DNA of 64,000 nt, taken from positions 4,207,001-4,271,000 of the forward strand of contig NC_014759.1 of the NCBI RefSeq assembly GCF_000183425.1, read 5' to 3'. Below are positions 8,903 to 16,710 of the stretch, piece by piece. Source of the stretch: Marivirga tractuosa DSM 4126. Lineage in GTDB: Bacteria > Bacteroidota > Bacteroidia > Cytophagales > Cyclobacteriaceae. The first letter of the stretch is position 1. Every line of letters begins with the position of its first letter. A program made the position numbers and the translations under genes. Below the pieces are notes generated by a model that worked only from the letters and a program-made list of their open reading frames with translations, was not told the origin of the DNA and searched no databases.

Positions 8903-9319
8903 ATGGTTTACGTTAATCGTAAAGAACATTTTAACGCAGCACACAAGCTATTTAATCCTAACTGGAGCAGGGAAAAAAACGAAGAAGTTTTTGGTCCTTG
9001 TGCTAATGAAAATTGGCATGGTCACAATTTTGAGCTGATTGTAACAGTCAAAGGAGAACCTGATCCTGATACAGGATTTGTGGTGGATTTGAAGAAGTTG
9101 AGTAACTTGATCAAATCTGAAGTCATTGATAAGGTTGATCACAAAAACCTTAATATGGATGTCCCTTTTCTAGTTGGAAAAATGGCAAGCTGTGAGGTAA
9201 TTATTGCTGAATTTTGGAAAATTCTAGAACCCAAGGTGAAGCAATTGCAAGAAGGATCAAGTCTTCATAAATTAACACTTTATGAAACGCCTAGAAATTT
9301 CGTAGAATACTATGGCTGA
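8903..9319 (+). CDS. queD: 6-pyruvoyltetrahydropterin / 6-carboxytetrahydropterin synthase family protein
   Basis: A 138-residue member of the PTPS/QueD family, which acts on dihydroneopterin triphosphate. The zinc ligands are H14, H39 and H41 (HGH). The catalytic cysteine is C33, the Asp-His pair is D79/H80, and the pterin-anchoring glutamate is E128. The spacing from cysteine to HGH is five residues, as in tetrahydrobiopterin-making PTPS, rather than three as in E. coli QueD. The substrate outcome (queuosine precursor, pterin or folate branch) is therefore not fixed by sequence. No queC, queE or queF lies nearby. The gene is monocistronic, and its stop codon sits in a perfect 11-bp hairpin. 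Confidence 0.85.
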   Translation: MVYVNRKEHFNAAHKLFNPNWSREKNEEVFGPCANENWHGHNFELIVTVKGEPDPDTGFVVDLKKLSNLIKSEVIDKVDHKNLNMDVPFLVGKMASCEVIIAEFWKILEPKVKQLQEGSSLHKLTLYETPRNFVEYYG

Positions 9320-9336
9320 AAATTTAGCCATAGTAT
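9307..9336 (+). terminator. Hairpin overlapping the queD stop codon
   Basis: ATACTATGGCT (9307-9317) pairs perfectly with AGCCATAGTAT (9326-9336) around an 8-base loop that includes most of the stop codon. There is no T tract immediately after it, so it may be a weak or factor-assisted terminator or an RNA-stability element. Confidence 0.45.
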
Positions 9337-9421
9337 CATCTCGGAAAAATCTTAAAAAAAAAAATCATAATTATCCCTCTTTAATATCTTAAAATCAAAA
9401 GGGTATTTATAAATTGCGCTA

Positions 9422-10531
9422 ATGGAAAATTTTGTTGTATCAGCAAGGAAATATAGACCAAAAGGTTTTGATGAAGTAGTAGGGCAGAAGCATATTACTA
9501 CTACTTTGAAGAACGCAATTGACAACGACCATTTGGCGCAATCTCTTTTGTTTTGCGGCCCTCGAGGTGTTGGTAAAACGACTTGTGCTAGGATTTTAGC
9601 TAGGCTGATCAACGATTTTGACGTGGATAATATGGAGGGATCATCTTCTCTTAATATTTATGAGCTTGATGCCGCTTCGAATAATTCAGTTGATGATGTT
9701 CGTAATCTTATCGACAAAGTTCGAGTACCACCTCAGCATGGGAAATACAAAGTCTATATTATAGATGAGGTTCACATGCTTTCTAATGCTGCCTTTAATG
9801 CTTTCTTGAAGACCTTAGAGGAGCCACCTTCTTATGCTATTTTCATTTTAGCAACTACGGAGAAGCATAAGGTAATTCCAACCATTCTATCCAGATGTCA
9901 GATTTATGATTTTAATAGAATAAAAGTTTCTGACATTTCTGATCACTTGAAAGAAATAGCCGATAGGGAAGGGATTGAAGCTGAAGAAGCTGCTTTACAT
10001 TTAATAGCACAGAAAGCAGATGGTGCATTACGTGATGCACTTTCCATTTTCGATTTGATTGTTACTTTTTCACCTGATAATAAAATCACTTATCAAGCTA
10101 CGATAGATAATCTGCATATTTTAGATTATGACTATTATTTTAAAGTAACTGATGCTTTAAACAATGAAAAAATTCCAGAAGCCTTATTGTTGTTTGACGA
10201 AATTTTGAAAAATGGCTTCGATGGACATAATTTCATTAATGGATTAGCTTCTCATTTTAGAGATTTATTAGTTTGTAAAGATGAATCTACCTTGGAGCTA
10301 TTGGAAGTCTCTGAGCAAGTTAAAGCGCAATACAAACAACAGGCAGCAGAGGTTTCTCCTTCTTTTATTCTGTCTGGGCTACAGATATTAAATCAAACAG
10401 ATCAATCATACAAGGCAAGTAAAAACCAACGCCTAGCTGTAGAGTTAGCTTTGATGAAATTAGCCAAAATCAATAGTGCTATTGATTTAGCGAAACAGAA
10501 TGATGCGGTTTTAAAAAAAAAAGTGAGTTAA
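9422..10531 (+). CDS. dnaX: DNA polymerase III clamp loader, gamma-like form (zero frame of dnaX)
   Basis: This frame encodes 369 residues covering the AAA+ clamp-loader domains I-III: Walker A GPRGVGKT (46-53), DEVH (115-118), the TTE sensor region and SRC (157-159). It stops right after domain III, seven codons after TTA AAA AAA AAA begins. The frame one base back is open from 10504 and carries the tau C-terminus, so a -1 slip on the A10 run joins the two. The 369-residue product would be a complete gamma-type subunit. An odd point is the missing zinc module: between Walker A and the LDAASNN motif there are no cysteines, whereas E. coli DnaX and most homologues have four. A simple sequencing error or pseudogene is less likely because both halves are intact. 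Confidence 0.92.
   Translation: MENFVVSARKYRPKGFDEVVGQKHITTTLKNAIDNDHLAQSLLFCGPRGVGKTTCARILARLINDFDVDNMEGSSSLNIYELDAASNNSVDDVRNLIDKVRVPPQHGKYKVYIIDEVHMLSNAAFNAFLKTLEEPPSYAIFILATTEKHKVIPTILSRCQIYDFNRIKVSDISDHLKEIADREGIEAEEAALHLIAQKADGALRDALSIFDLIVTFSPDNKITYQATIDNLHILDYDYYFKVTDALNNEKIPEALLLFDEILKNGFDGHNFINGLASHFRDLLVCKDESTLELLEVSEQVKAQYKQQAAEVSPSFILSGLQILNQTDQSYKASKNQRLAVELALMKLAKINSAIDLAKQNDAVLKKKVS
10513..10522 (+). promoter_or_regulatory. A10 slippery run, probable programmed -1 frameshift/transcript slippage site in dnaX
   Basis: Ten consecutive A residues follow GTTTT. Zero frame reads TTA AAA AAA AAA GTG AGT TAA. The -1 frame is open only from 10504 (a TGA stands at 10501), so the shift must happen between 10504 and 10531, and the run sits inside that 28-base window. 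A weak 5-bp inverted repeat (TGAAG 10542-10546, CTTCA 10556-10560) follows. Poly-A slippage in dnaX is established in Thermus (transcriptional) and E. coli (ribosomal). Confidence 0.75.
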
Positions 10532-11109
10532 GTCAGTCTGCTGAAGAAGAGTCTACTTCAAAGGAGGAAGCTAAGGGCAAATCTTTGGCAGATCAGATTG
10601 CTGCAAAGGCAACACAAAGCAAACCGTTAAAATCATCACCCTCTATTCCTAAGCCTGGTGATAAGATTAAGCCAGATCAACCAGAGAAATCACCTAAAAA
10701 AGAGGAGGACGAAGATTCAGCCATAATTGAAAATACTGCAAATGAAGGAGGAAAAGAATTAAGCAGTTCGGAATTACAAAAAGTGATTCTAGAGTTTTTG
10801 GATAAAAATGATGTTGGACCTGTTGCTGCAAACTCCCTAAAAAATTCCGTCAAATTGGAGGGGGAAATGATTACTGTAGAATTAACAAATCCGATAGAGG
10901 TTGATGGAATTGAAAAAATTAGAGCTAATTTTTTGACTTACATTAGGAAAACATTTCAAAATAGTTCAATTCAATTGCAACATAAAGTTAATATTGAAAA
11001 GGCTGCAGATCGACCATATACTGCTAAAGATAAGTTTGAAGCTATGCTGAAGGAAAATCCTTTGTTAGGTAAGCTAAGGGATACATTTGGACTAGATACT
11101 GATTATTAA
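10522..11109 (+). CDS. dnaX: DnaX tau-specific C-terminal region (-1 frame)
   Basis: This open frame continues dnaX after a -1 shift at the A10 run and completes a tau subunit of about 562 residues. The first part is a charged, low-complexity linker rich in Lys, Glu, Ser and Pro. The last 110 or so residues form a compact domain (SSSELQKVILEF onward, ending LRDTFGLDTDY), consistent with the tau C-terminus that in other bacteria binds the polymerase alpha subunit and the helicase. The only in-frame start candidate is a TTG at 10585, inside the linker and without a promoter, so an independent gene is unlikely. It ends 39 bases before the convergent DUF3078 gene. Confidence 0.82.
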   Translation, partial: SELSQSAEEESTSKEEAKGKSLADQIAAKATQSKPLKSSPSIPKPGDKIKPDQPEKSPKKEEDEDSAIIENTANEGGKELSSSELQKVILEFLDKNDVGPVAANSLKNSVKLEGEMITVELTNPIEVDGIEKIRANFLTYIRKTFQNSSIQLQHKVNIEKAADRPYTAKDKFEAMLKENPLLGKLRDTFGLDTDY

Positions 11110-11147
11110 CCAGCAATTTTGAAGTTGGCTAGGGGCTGAATGAGTTT

Positions 11148-12041
11148 TTAGATTTTTATGTTAAGTCCAATATTCATTACACTTTTGAATTGTATTCCAG
11201 CTACATTTCTTGATTCACCAGTTGTTTCATTGATAACTTCCTTTGATTTGATATCATCATCGTAAATCAGTTGAGTACTATAACTTGCAGAAAGGAATTT
11301 GTTGATTTTGAAATTTAAAGCAGTTTCCCAGTTAATATCAACATTACCCAACTTTTCATAATCAGCAAATAAATTCAGGTTGGTAGATAAATTTACATTT
11401 TCCCATATGTCCTTTTGAAAAGAGGAGGAAAAGTTAATACCGCCTTGAAACCTAAAATTTTCACCAGGAGTAACTCCATAAGCTCCTGCTGTAGCAAGAC
11501 TATCATCCATAACAAAAGTGCTTTTAGATGATAGTGGAGAAAAAGTGGCGGTAAATATTTTTTTGTATTTATAAGTTAAACCAATATTGCCTAATAGAAA
11601 TCCAGGAGACATAAAACGAGAGATGACGATATTCTCTTCATTTAATCCTTCATCAAATTGAGTTCTGAAATCAACAATAGCAGACAAAAACATTCTTTTC
11701 TTTAATTGCCGACTGTAACGGGAAGTTAAAATTATATTGTCATCAGTTTTAATAAATGGGGTATCTCCATCACCTTGCCTTAATAGACCATAAGCCATAT
11801 CTAACCTATTGTCCCAAACATTTTTTCCTTTGGCATAATTAGCATTGAAATTTGTTAAACCACCAATGGAAATTGAACTTTGACCTCCTCCATTCCAGTT
11901 GGTGAGATCAACTTGAGAAAAATTTAAATTTAGTACAGCACCTTTACTCCAGTAGGTAGTATCTGACTGAATACTATCATTTTGAGCGAAAATTGGTAAA
12001 CTTAAAATAAAGCTGAATAAAATAGTGAATGTTATCTTCAT
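11148..12041 (-). CDS. DUF3078 family outer-membrane protein
   Basis: A 297-residue protein with a signal peptide (residues 1-19, ending PIFAQ) and beta-rich sequence typical of the Bacteroidota DUF3078 family. Recognisable stretches are WSKGAVLNLNFSQVDLTNWNGGG near residue 31 and WDNRLDMAYG near 76. It is probably an outer-membrane barrel; no substrate is known. On the minus strand a TATCTTTG -7 element lies only four bases before the ATG, so the transcript may have no leader. It converges on dnaX. Confidence 0.85.
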   Translation of the reverse strand: MKITFTILFSFILSLPIFAQNDSIQSDTTYWSKGAVLNLNFSQVDLTNWNGGGQSSISIGGLTNFNANYAKGKNVWDNRLDMAYGLLRQGDGDTPFIKTDDNIILTSRYSRQLKKRMFLSAIVDFRTQFDEGLNEENIVISRFMSPGFLLGNIGLTYKYKKIFTATFSPLSSKSTFVMDDSLATAGAYGVTPGENFRFQGGINFSSSFQKDIWENVNLSTNLNLFADYEKLGNVDINWETALNFKINKFLSASYSTQLIYDDDIKSKEVINETTGESRNVAGIQFKSVMNIGLNIKI

Positions 12042-12045
12042 GTAG

Positions 12046-12053
12046 CAAAGATA
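12046..12053 (-). promoter_or_regulatory. -7 element almost touching the DUF3078 start codon
   Basis: Minus strand reads TATCTTTG, then CTAC, then ATG. With the usual -7 spacing, transcription would begin at or next to the start codon, predicting a leaderless or nearly leaderless mRNA. No clear -33 box was found. Confidence 0.45.
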
Positions 12054-12075
12054 TTTTTAATAATCAGTAAATTAC

Positions 12076-12492
12076 TTAGTAAAGGTCAAGAGAACGGATT
12101 TCATTCAGTGCGTTCTCTGTAAGTGGTTTTGTGATGAATTTAATTACATGATCGTTATTGACAATCTTATCAATGTCCCTTTTATTATCTGAACTAGATA
12201 AGATAATAACTTTACATTTATCTTTCACAATATCCGAAAACTTTTCGAATTCATATAGAAAAACGAAACCGTCAACAATTGGCATATTGATATCTAAAAA
12301 TATAATATTAGGAAGCTTGTCAGGATCATCCTTGTTTTCTTCCAAATATTCTAAGGCACTCTTGCCCGAATTTTTGATTTCAACATATTTTGCGAACTCA
12401 GTTATTTCGATGATACGCTTGCTAATGAAATTGTCAGTATCATTATCATCAACAAGCATCACTAAATCAACAGTTTTTGTAGCTGTTACCAT
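12076..12492 (-). CDS. Single-domain response regulator (CheY-like)
   Basis: A 138-residue receiver domain with no output domain. The acidic pocket is D15/D16, the phosphoacceptor is D67 (FLDINMP), the switch serine is S99 and the lysine is K122 (ITKPL). Receivers of this kind in Bacteroidota often act with hybrid or unorthodox histidine kinases through protein contact. No kinase is adjacent, so it is an orphan regulator. A 170-base gap with an AT-rich hairpin (12531-12550) separates it from the transglycosylase gene. Start chosen at the ATG giving the usual short N-terminal strand. Confidence 0.92.
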   Translation of the reverse strand: MVTATKTVDLVMLVDDNDTDNFISKRIIEITEFAKYVEIKNSGKSALEYLEENKDDPDKLPNIIFLDINMPIVDGFVFLYEFEKFSDIVKDKCKVIILSSSDNKRDIDKIVNNDHVIKFITKPLTENALNEIRSLDLY

Positions 12493-12661
12493 GTAAATTT
12501 ACCCTTGTAATCTATTGATTAATTTACTCTGTTTAGAGTTATTTCTAAACATAAGTAAAGTTTTTTTTAATTAAAACATAATTCTTTCGAAATGCAATAT
12601 TTTTTCGATAGATGACACAAATGTAAGATATTGTGGGCAAGAATTTACGTTAAGGCCGTAT

Positions 12662-14707
12662 TTATTTCTGCTTAATTATAATTGTCTCACCTTCCTTAAG
12701 ATTGTAGTCTTGCTTATTATTCCATTCCATGATTTCTTTCAAGCTCACCTTATATTTTTTTGCAAGAGCATACATCGTTTCACCTGAAACCACTTTATGT
12801 TCAATACTAGTTTTATCAACTTCTGGTGTAGCTTCTTGTGTTTGATTATCAATTGGTTTTTCTACTTCCTCTTCAATGGAAGATTCAACTGGATATCCAT
12901 CTTTATTAACTTTAATAATTTGTCCGATCGATAAAGTATCTCTAATTCCTAAATTATTTACATTCAATAGGGTAGAGATTTTCATGTTAAACCGGTTGGC
13001 TATTGAAAAAAATGTGTCGCCCTTTTTTATTGAATATTCAACGAAATCTCGCTCATCAAATTCATTTGTTTGGTCCACTTGATTTTGATCAACTATGTCG
13101 TTTTCAGGAACTTCCTCTTCTTCATCTTCCATTGCGACCTCTATTTGTTCAACAGTTGTCGAGTCCTCATGCAAAGCAATATCTTGCTGCGTATTTAGGC
13201 TATCTTTTTTAATAGAAGGTGAATTTTCTGTCACACTATTTTCTTTAGATACTGATAAACTACTATCTGCAACATTTTGCGGGTCTTTAGATGGAATAGA
13301 ATCTAAAACCAAATCTTGAGACTTTTCATCTTCTACTTTCACTTCTTCTTGTTTTTCTAAAGGTTTAGAATTTGTCTCCTTTGCATCCTTTATTTGATTT
13401 CTAGGAACATCTCTATATTCAACCGGAACATTTGCAGGGCGATTATGCCGTAGCCAGAGCACCCTCCCTACTTTTGGCTCTTGAGGAGATTCCATTCTGT
13501 TCTTTCTGTAGAGCTTTTTTAATTTAAGTCCGTATTTCTGACTTATTTCCCACATGCTTTCATTTTGAACCACTGTGTGGTAGTAGAATTTAGCTCGATT
13601 TCTTTTTCTTCTTAGATAATATATTTTGCCCGTCTTTAATTCCTCTCTAATTTTAAGATCATTCCATTTTCTGAATTTGTATTCATCTACTCCCGCTGTT
13701 TCCGCTAATTTCTTCACAGTATAGCCTTCAGGAGCATAAATTCCGTCCAATCCATTGATTTCAACTTCATGGGGGATCGAACGATCTGACCTGCTAGGAT
13801 AGTGATCGACTAAAGGAAAATTTTGCTGTTCACTATCATCTATATCTCCAGGTAGATCTTCCATTGCCGTTTTCTTTTTACTTTGCAATTTTTCAATTTT
13901 CTCCAAATTGCTGAGAGGGACAATTACAGTATAGTTTTTATCTTCAGGTACTTTTCCTCTTCTAATCCATTTATTGTATTCCTCCAAGAGTTCCAAAGGG
14001 GCATTCTCTTCTTTGGAAATTGATTTTAGTGATTTGCCTTGCACATTTTCAATTTCTTTAAGGTAATAGGGAGGCTTAGAAGTCCCTAGGGCATGTTCGA
14101 AAGCCACTTTGTGTGCCAGATATTTTTTTAAATACCAGTAAGTATCACTGGTGATTTTCAATCGAGTCTTACCAAAATTGCTCTCATCAATAACATCTGC
14201 AGCTCCCCCACGCCCTCTTTGATAGGCTATTAAGGCATAAGCCCAATTATCAAAATACTTATTATGATCTTTTAAATAGGTTGCTGCGGCACGACTAGAT
14301 GAAACGATATTCATTCTTTCGTCTACAATTCGGTCAATTCTTAAGTCGTTTTCTAAACCTGAAATTTCCTTAAATTGCCAAAATCCAACTGCATTACTAC
14401 TAGAAACTGCATCGGAAACCAAGGCACTTTCCTGAATCACCAAATATTTGAAATCTTCAGGCAAACCTTCTTCTCTGAAAATCCTTTCAATAATCGGCAT
14501 GTACATATCTACTCGCTCTAATTTCTTCTGAAAATATTTTTCGCTTCGAGTGAGGGCATCTACATCAGCTTGGATGTCATCAACAGCTCCTGATGTTAAC
14601 CTTAAGTCCATGTTAGCAAACTCCATTCGAGACGGAACTTGCTGAGCCCACAGATTTGATGAGAAAATGAAGAAAGCGCTAAATAATAGAGAAAGTGTTG
14701 TTTTCAT
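12662..14707 (-). CDS. MltD-like lytic transglycosylase with multiple LysM domains
   Basis: A 681-residue envelope protein that cleaves peptidoglycan glycan strands. A signal peptide (1-21, ending LWAQ) is followed by a family-1 SLT domain at about residues 60-205, where QES with catalytic Glu, AVGFWQFK and YQRGRGGA are visible. After it come three clear LysM motifs (about 375-425, 545-590 and 633-680) and a weaker one near 320-370. A long acidic, low-complexity linker (about 440-540) separates the second and third. The layout matches MltD, extended by the linker. It overlaps the O-methyltransferase gene by four bases and is the last gene of a three-gene operon. Confidence 0.9.
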   Translation of the reverse strand: MKTTLSLLFSAFFIFSSNLWAQQVPSRMEFANMDLRLTSGAVDDIQADVDALTRSEKYFQKKLERVDMYMPIIERIFREEGLPEDFKYLVIQESALVSDAVSSSNAVGFWQFKEISGLENDLRIDRIVDERMNIVSSSRAAATYLKDHNKYFDNWAYALIAYQRGRGGAADVIDESNFGKTRLKITSDTYWYLKKYLAHKVAFEHALGTSKPPYYLKEIENVQGKSLKSISKEENAPLELLEEYNKWIRRGKVPEDKNYTVIVPLSNLEKIEKLQSKKKTAMEDLPGDIDDSEQQNFPLVDHYPSRSDRSIPHEVEINGLDGIYAPEGYTVKKLAETAGVDEYKFRKWNDLKIREELKTGKIYYLRRKRNRAKFYYHTVVQNESMWEISQKYGLKLKKLYRKNRMESPQEPKVGRVLWLRHNRPANVPVEYRDVPRNQIKDAKETNSKPLEKQEEVKVEDEKSQDLVLDSIPSKDPQNVADSSLSVSKENSVTENSPSIKKDSLNTQQDIALHEDSTTVEQIEVAMEDEEEEVPENDIVDQNQVDQTNEFDERDFVEYSIKKGDTFFSIANRFNMKISTLLNVNNLGIRDTLSIGQIIKVNKDGYPVESSIEEEVEKPIDNQTQEATPEVDKTSIEHKVVSGETMYALAKKYKVSLKEIMEWNNKQDYNLKEGETIIIKQK

Positions 14708-15348
14708 TTTTTTCTTAAAATCATTAATCCATCACGGATTGGAAATAATACATTTTGAACTCTGTGATCTTGATGCACAAATTCATTAAACTCAAGCATA
14801 CTTTCAGTATCCTTATCTAATTTTTTTCGGTTTTTCTCCAGCACTTTTCCACTCCACAGTACATTGTCCACTAAAATATAGCCGCCTTTTCTGACTTGGT
14901 CAATACATAGTTTGTAGTAGTTCAGGTAATTTGATTTATCCGCATCTATAAACACCATATCCCAAGATTTATTGAGTTTAGGAATGACTTCTAATGCTTT
15001 TCCAATTTTCATTTCAATTTTAGTGCAATATTCTGAAGATTGAAAGTAATCGGTTACTCTTTCTGCTAGTTCTTCATTTACATCTATCGTAATAAGCTTT
15101 CCATTCTCTTTCAAGCCTTCTGCCATGCAAAGAGCAGAATAGCCTGTGTAAGTACCAATTTCCAATATGTTCTCAGGCTTTATCATATGAGAAAGCATGG
15201 ATAAAACTCTGCCTTGCAAATGCCCGCTCAACATTCTTGGCTTTAAAACCTCTGTATGCGTTTCTCTATTGATTTTATAAAGTAACTCATTTTCAGGCTC
15301 TGTATGGGAATCAATATACTTTTCTAAATCTGGATCTAAAAACTCCAT
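14704..15348 (-). CDS. Class I SAM-dependent O-methyltransferase
   Basis: A 214-residue protein of the caffeoyl-CoA/catechol O-methyltransferase family (PF01596-like), which transfers methyl groups to hydroxyls of small molecules with a divalent metal. The SAM-binding motif EIGTYTGYSALC and the metal/SAM aspartate stretch VFIDADKSNY are clear, with DNVLWSGKV after it. The length is normal. It lies between an M16 peptidase (two-base gap) and a lytic transglycosylase (four-base overlap), so it is co-transcribed with envelope genes. The substrate is unknown. Confidence 0.9.
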   Translation of the reverse strand: MEFLDPDLEKYIDSHTEPENELLYKINRETHTEVLKPRMLSGHLQGRVLSMLSHMIKPENILEIGTYTGYSALCMAEGLKENGKLITIDVNEELAERVTDYFQSSEYCTKIEMKIGKALEVIPKLNKSWDMVFIDADKSNYLNYYKLCIDQVRKGGYILVDNVLWSGKVLEKNRKKLDKDTESMLEFNEFVHQDHRVQNVLFPIRDGLMILRKK

Positions 15349-15350
15349 AA

Positions 15351-16589
15351 TTATCTTCTTTTGGCTTTATAAGTTAAGATGCTTAATCTTTCATCAGCGA
15401 AAATCTCATTGGCAGTATCTTGCAAATCTGTAGCTGAAACCTTTTTGATTTGTTCGAAAAGTTCATCTAAAGATTCAATTTTGTCTTTATCTAATAAGCT
15501 TCTGCCCAACATCAGCATATAGCTCATGTTGTTTTCTTCTGCCATGGCTAATTGCCCCATCAGTTGCTGTTTGGCTACATGCAATTGCAGACTCCCCAAA
15601 GGTTTTTCCTGCAATTTCCTCAATTCCTTTTTCACTAGTTTAATACTTTTCGGAAGTTGCCCCGGATCAGTCCCGAAAAATATGCTAAAAAGGGCGGTGT
15701 CCGTGAATGGATGGTAGCCAGCATCAATGGCGTAAACAAATCCATGCTTTTCTCTTAGTGCCATATTTAATCGGCTATTCATGCCAGGGCCACCCAAAAT
15801 ATTAACCAACATAAAGAAAGCTAGTCTTTTCGGATGATGGATGGGGTAGGCCGTAGTTCCGATTGCGCATTGAGACTGTGAAATCTCCTTATTGAAATTT
15901 AAGGTGTTAGGTTGATAAACTTCAAATGGAATTCTTTCTCTTTTTCTTTTGTGATGAGCAATTGGCTCCAAATATTTTTTTACATAACGTTCCAATTTTT
16001 TCTCCGAAATATCACCCACTATTGAAAAAACAGTACGTTCAGTATCTAGGTTTTCCTCCAGAAATTCTAGGAAATGTTGGCGAGTAAAGCTTTTAAGACT
16101 TTGTTCAGTGCCTAAAATATTATTTCCTAGTGGATGCCCTGAGAAAATCACCTCATCGAATTGGTCTTGAATATCATCTTCGGGAGAATCTTTGTACATC
16201 GCCATTTCTTCTAAAATGACTTGCCTTTCTTTTTCGATTTGCTTTTCTGGAAAAATGGATTGAAAGGTAATGTCGACCAATAGATCCATGGCCTTATCTA
16301 AGTATTGCTCCAGAACGGAAGCATGAAAAAATATTTTTTCCTTAGTGGTGTAAGCATTTAATTCTCCACCCACAGAATCCAATCTATTGAGAATATGGAA
16401 AGTCTTACGTTTTTTGGTTCCTTTGAAAGCCATGTGTTCCCAAAAGTGGGCAATTCCCACCTGGTGAGGCTTTTCGTCACGGCTCCCAATGTCCAAAGCA
16501 AAGCCACAATGCACTATTTTAGAGTTGCTTACTGGCTGATGGATAACTCTAATTCCGTTTTCTAAAGTCTTAATTTTATATTGATTCAT
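15351..16589 (-). CDS. M16 family zinc metallopeptidase
   Basis: A 412-residue pitrilysin-type peptidase. The inverted zinc motif HxxEH is present at H48/E51/H52 (HFWEH), and the downstream glutamate ligand lies in EEMAMYKD about 80 residues later, so this is the catalytic half rather than the inactive partner. There is no signal peptide, which suggests a cytoplasmic, processing-peptidase-like enzyme, as in the bacterial PqqL/YmxG group. The conserved GGPGMNSRL and REKHGFVYAI stretches of the C-terminal half are present. It is the first gene of the operon with the O-methyltransferase and transglycosylase. Confidence 0.92.
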   Translation of the reverse strand: MNQYKIKTLENGIRVIHQPVSNSKIVHCGFALDIGSRDEKPHQVGIAHFWEHMAFKGTKKRKTFHILNRLDSVGGELNAYTTKEKIFFHASVLEQYLDKAMDLLVDITFQSIFPEKQIEKERQVILEEMAMYKDSPEDDIQDQFDEVIFSGHPLGNNILGTEQSLKSFTRQHFLEFLEENLDTERTVFSIVGDISEKKLERYVKKYLEPIAHHKRKRERIPFEVYQPNTLNFNKEISQSQCAIGTTAYPIHHPKRLAFFMLVNILGGPGMNSRLNMALREKHGFVYAIDAGYHPFTDTALFSIFFGTDPGQLPKSIKLVKKELRKLQEKPLGSLQLHVAKQQLMGQLAMAEENNMSYMLMLGRSLLDKDKIESLDELFEQIKKVSATDLQDTANEIFADERLSILTYKAKRR

Positions 16590-16607
16590 TCATTCCCCGC
16601 TTAGGTG

Positions 16608-16615
16608 CAAAACTA
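16608..16615 (-). promoter_or_regulatory. -7 promoter element of the M16 peptidase operon
   Basis: Minus strand reads TAGTTTTG (TAnnTTTG), 18 bases before the start codon. No clear -33 box. Confidence 0.4.
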
Positions 16616-16710
16616 CAAATTATCTTTCTTTTTAAAGAAGTAATGAGCTCCACAAAGGAAATTTATTTAGTTTTGAGTACTTTCGACTTTTAGGATTTAA
16701 TTTTTTTAGT

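Noticed and set aside
10585-11109. A separate small gene starting at TTG 10585
   Set aside because: It lies in the -1 frame directly continuing dnaX, has no promoter, and encodes a tau-like tail; it is better explained by frameshifting.
12493-12661. Riboswitch before the response regulator
   Set aside because: Only one 7-bp AT-rich hairpin (12531-12550) is present, without any known riboswitch motif.
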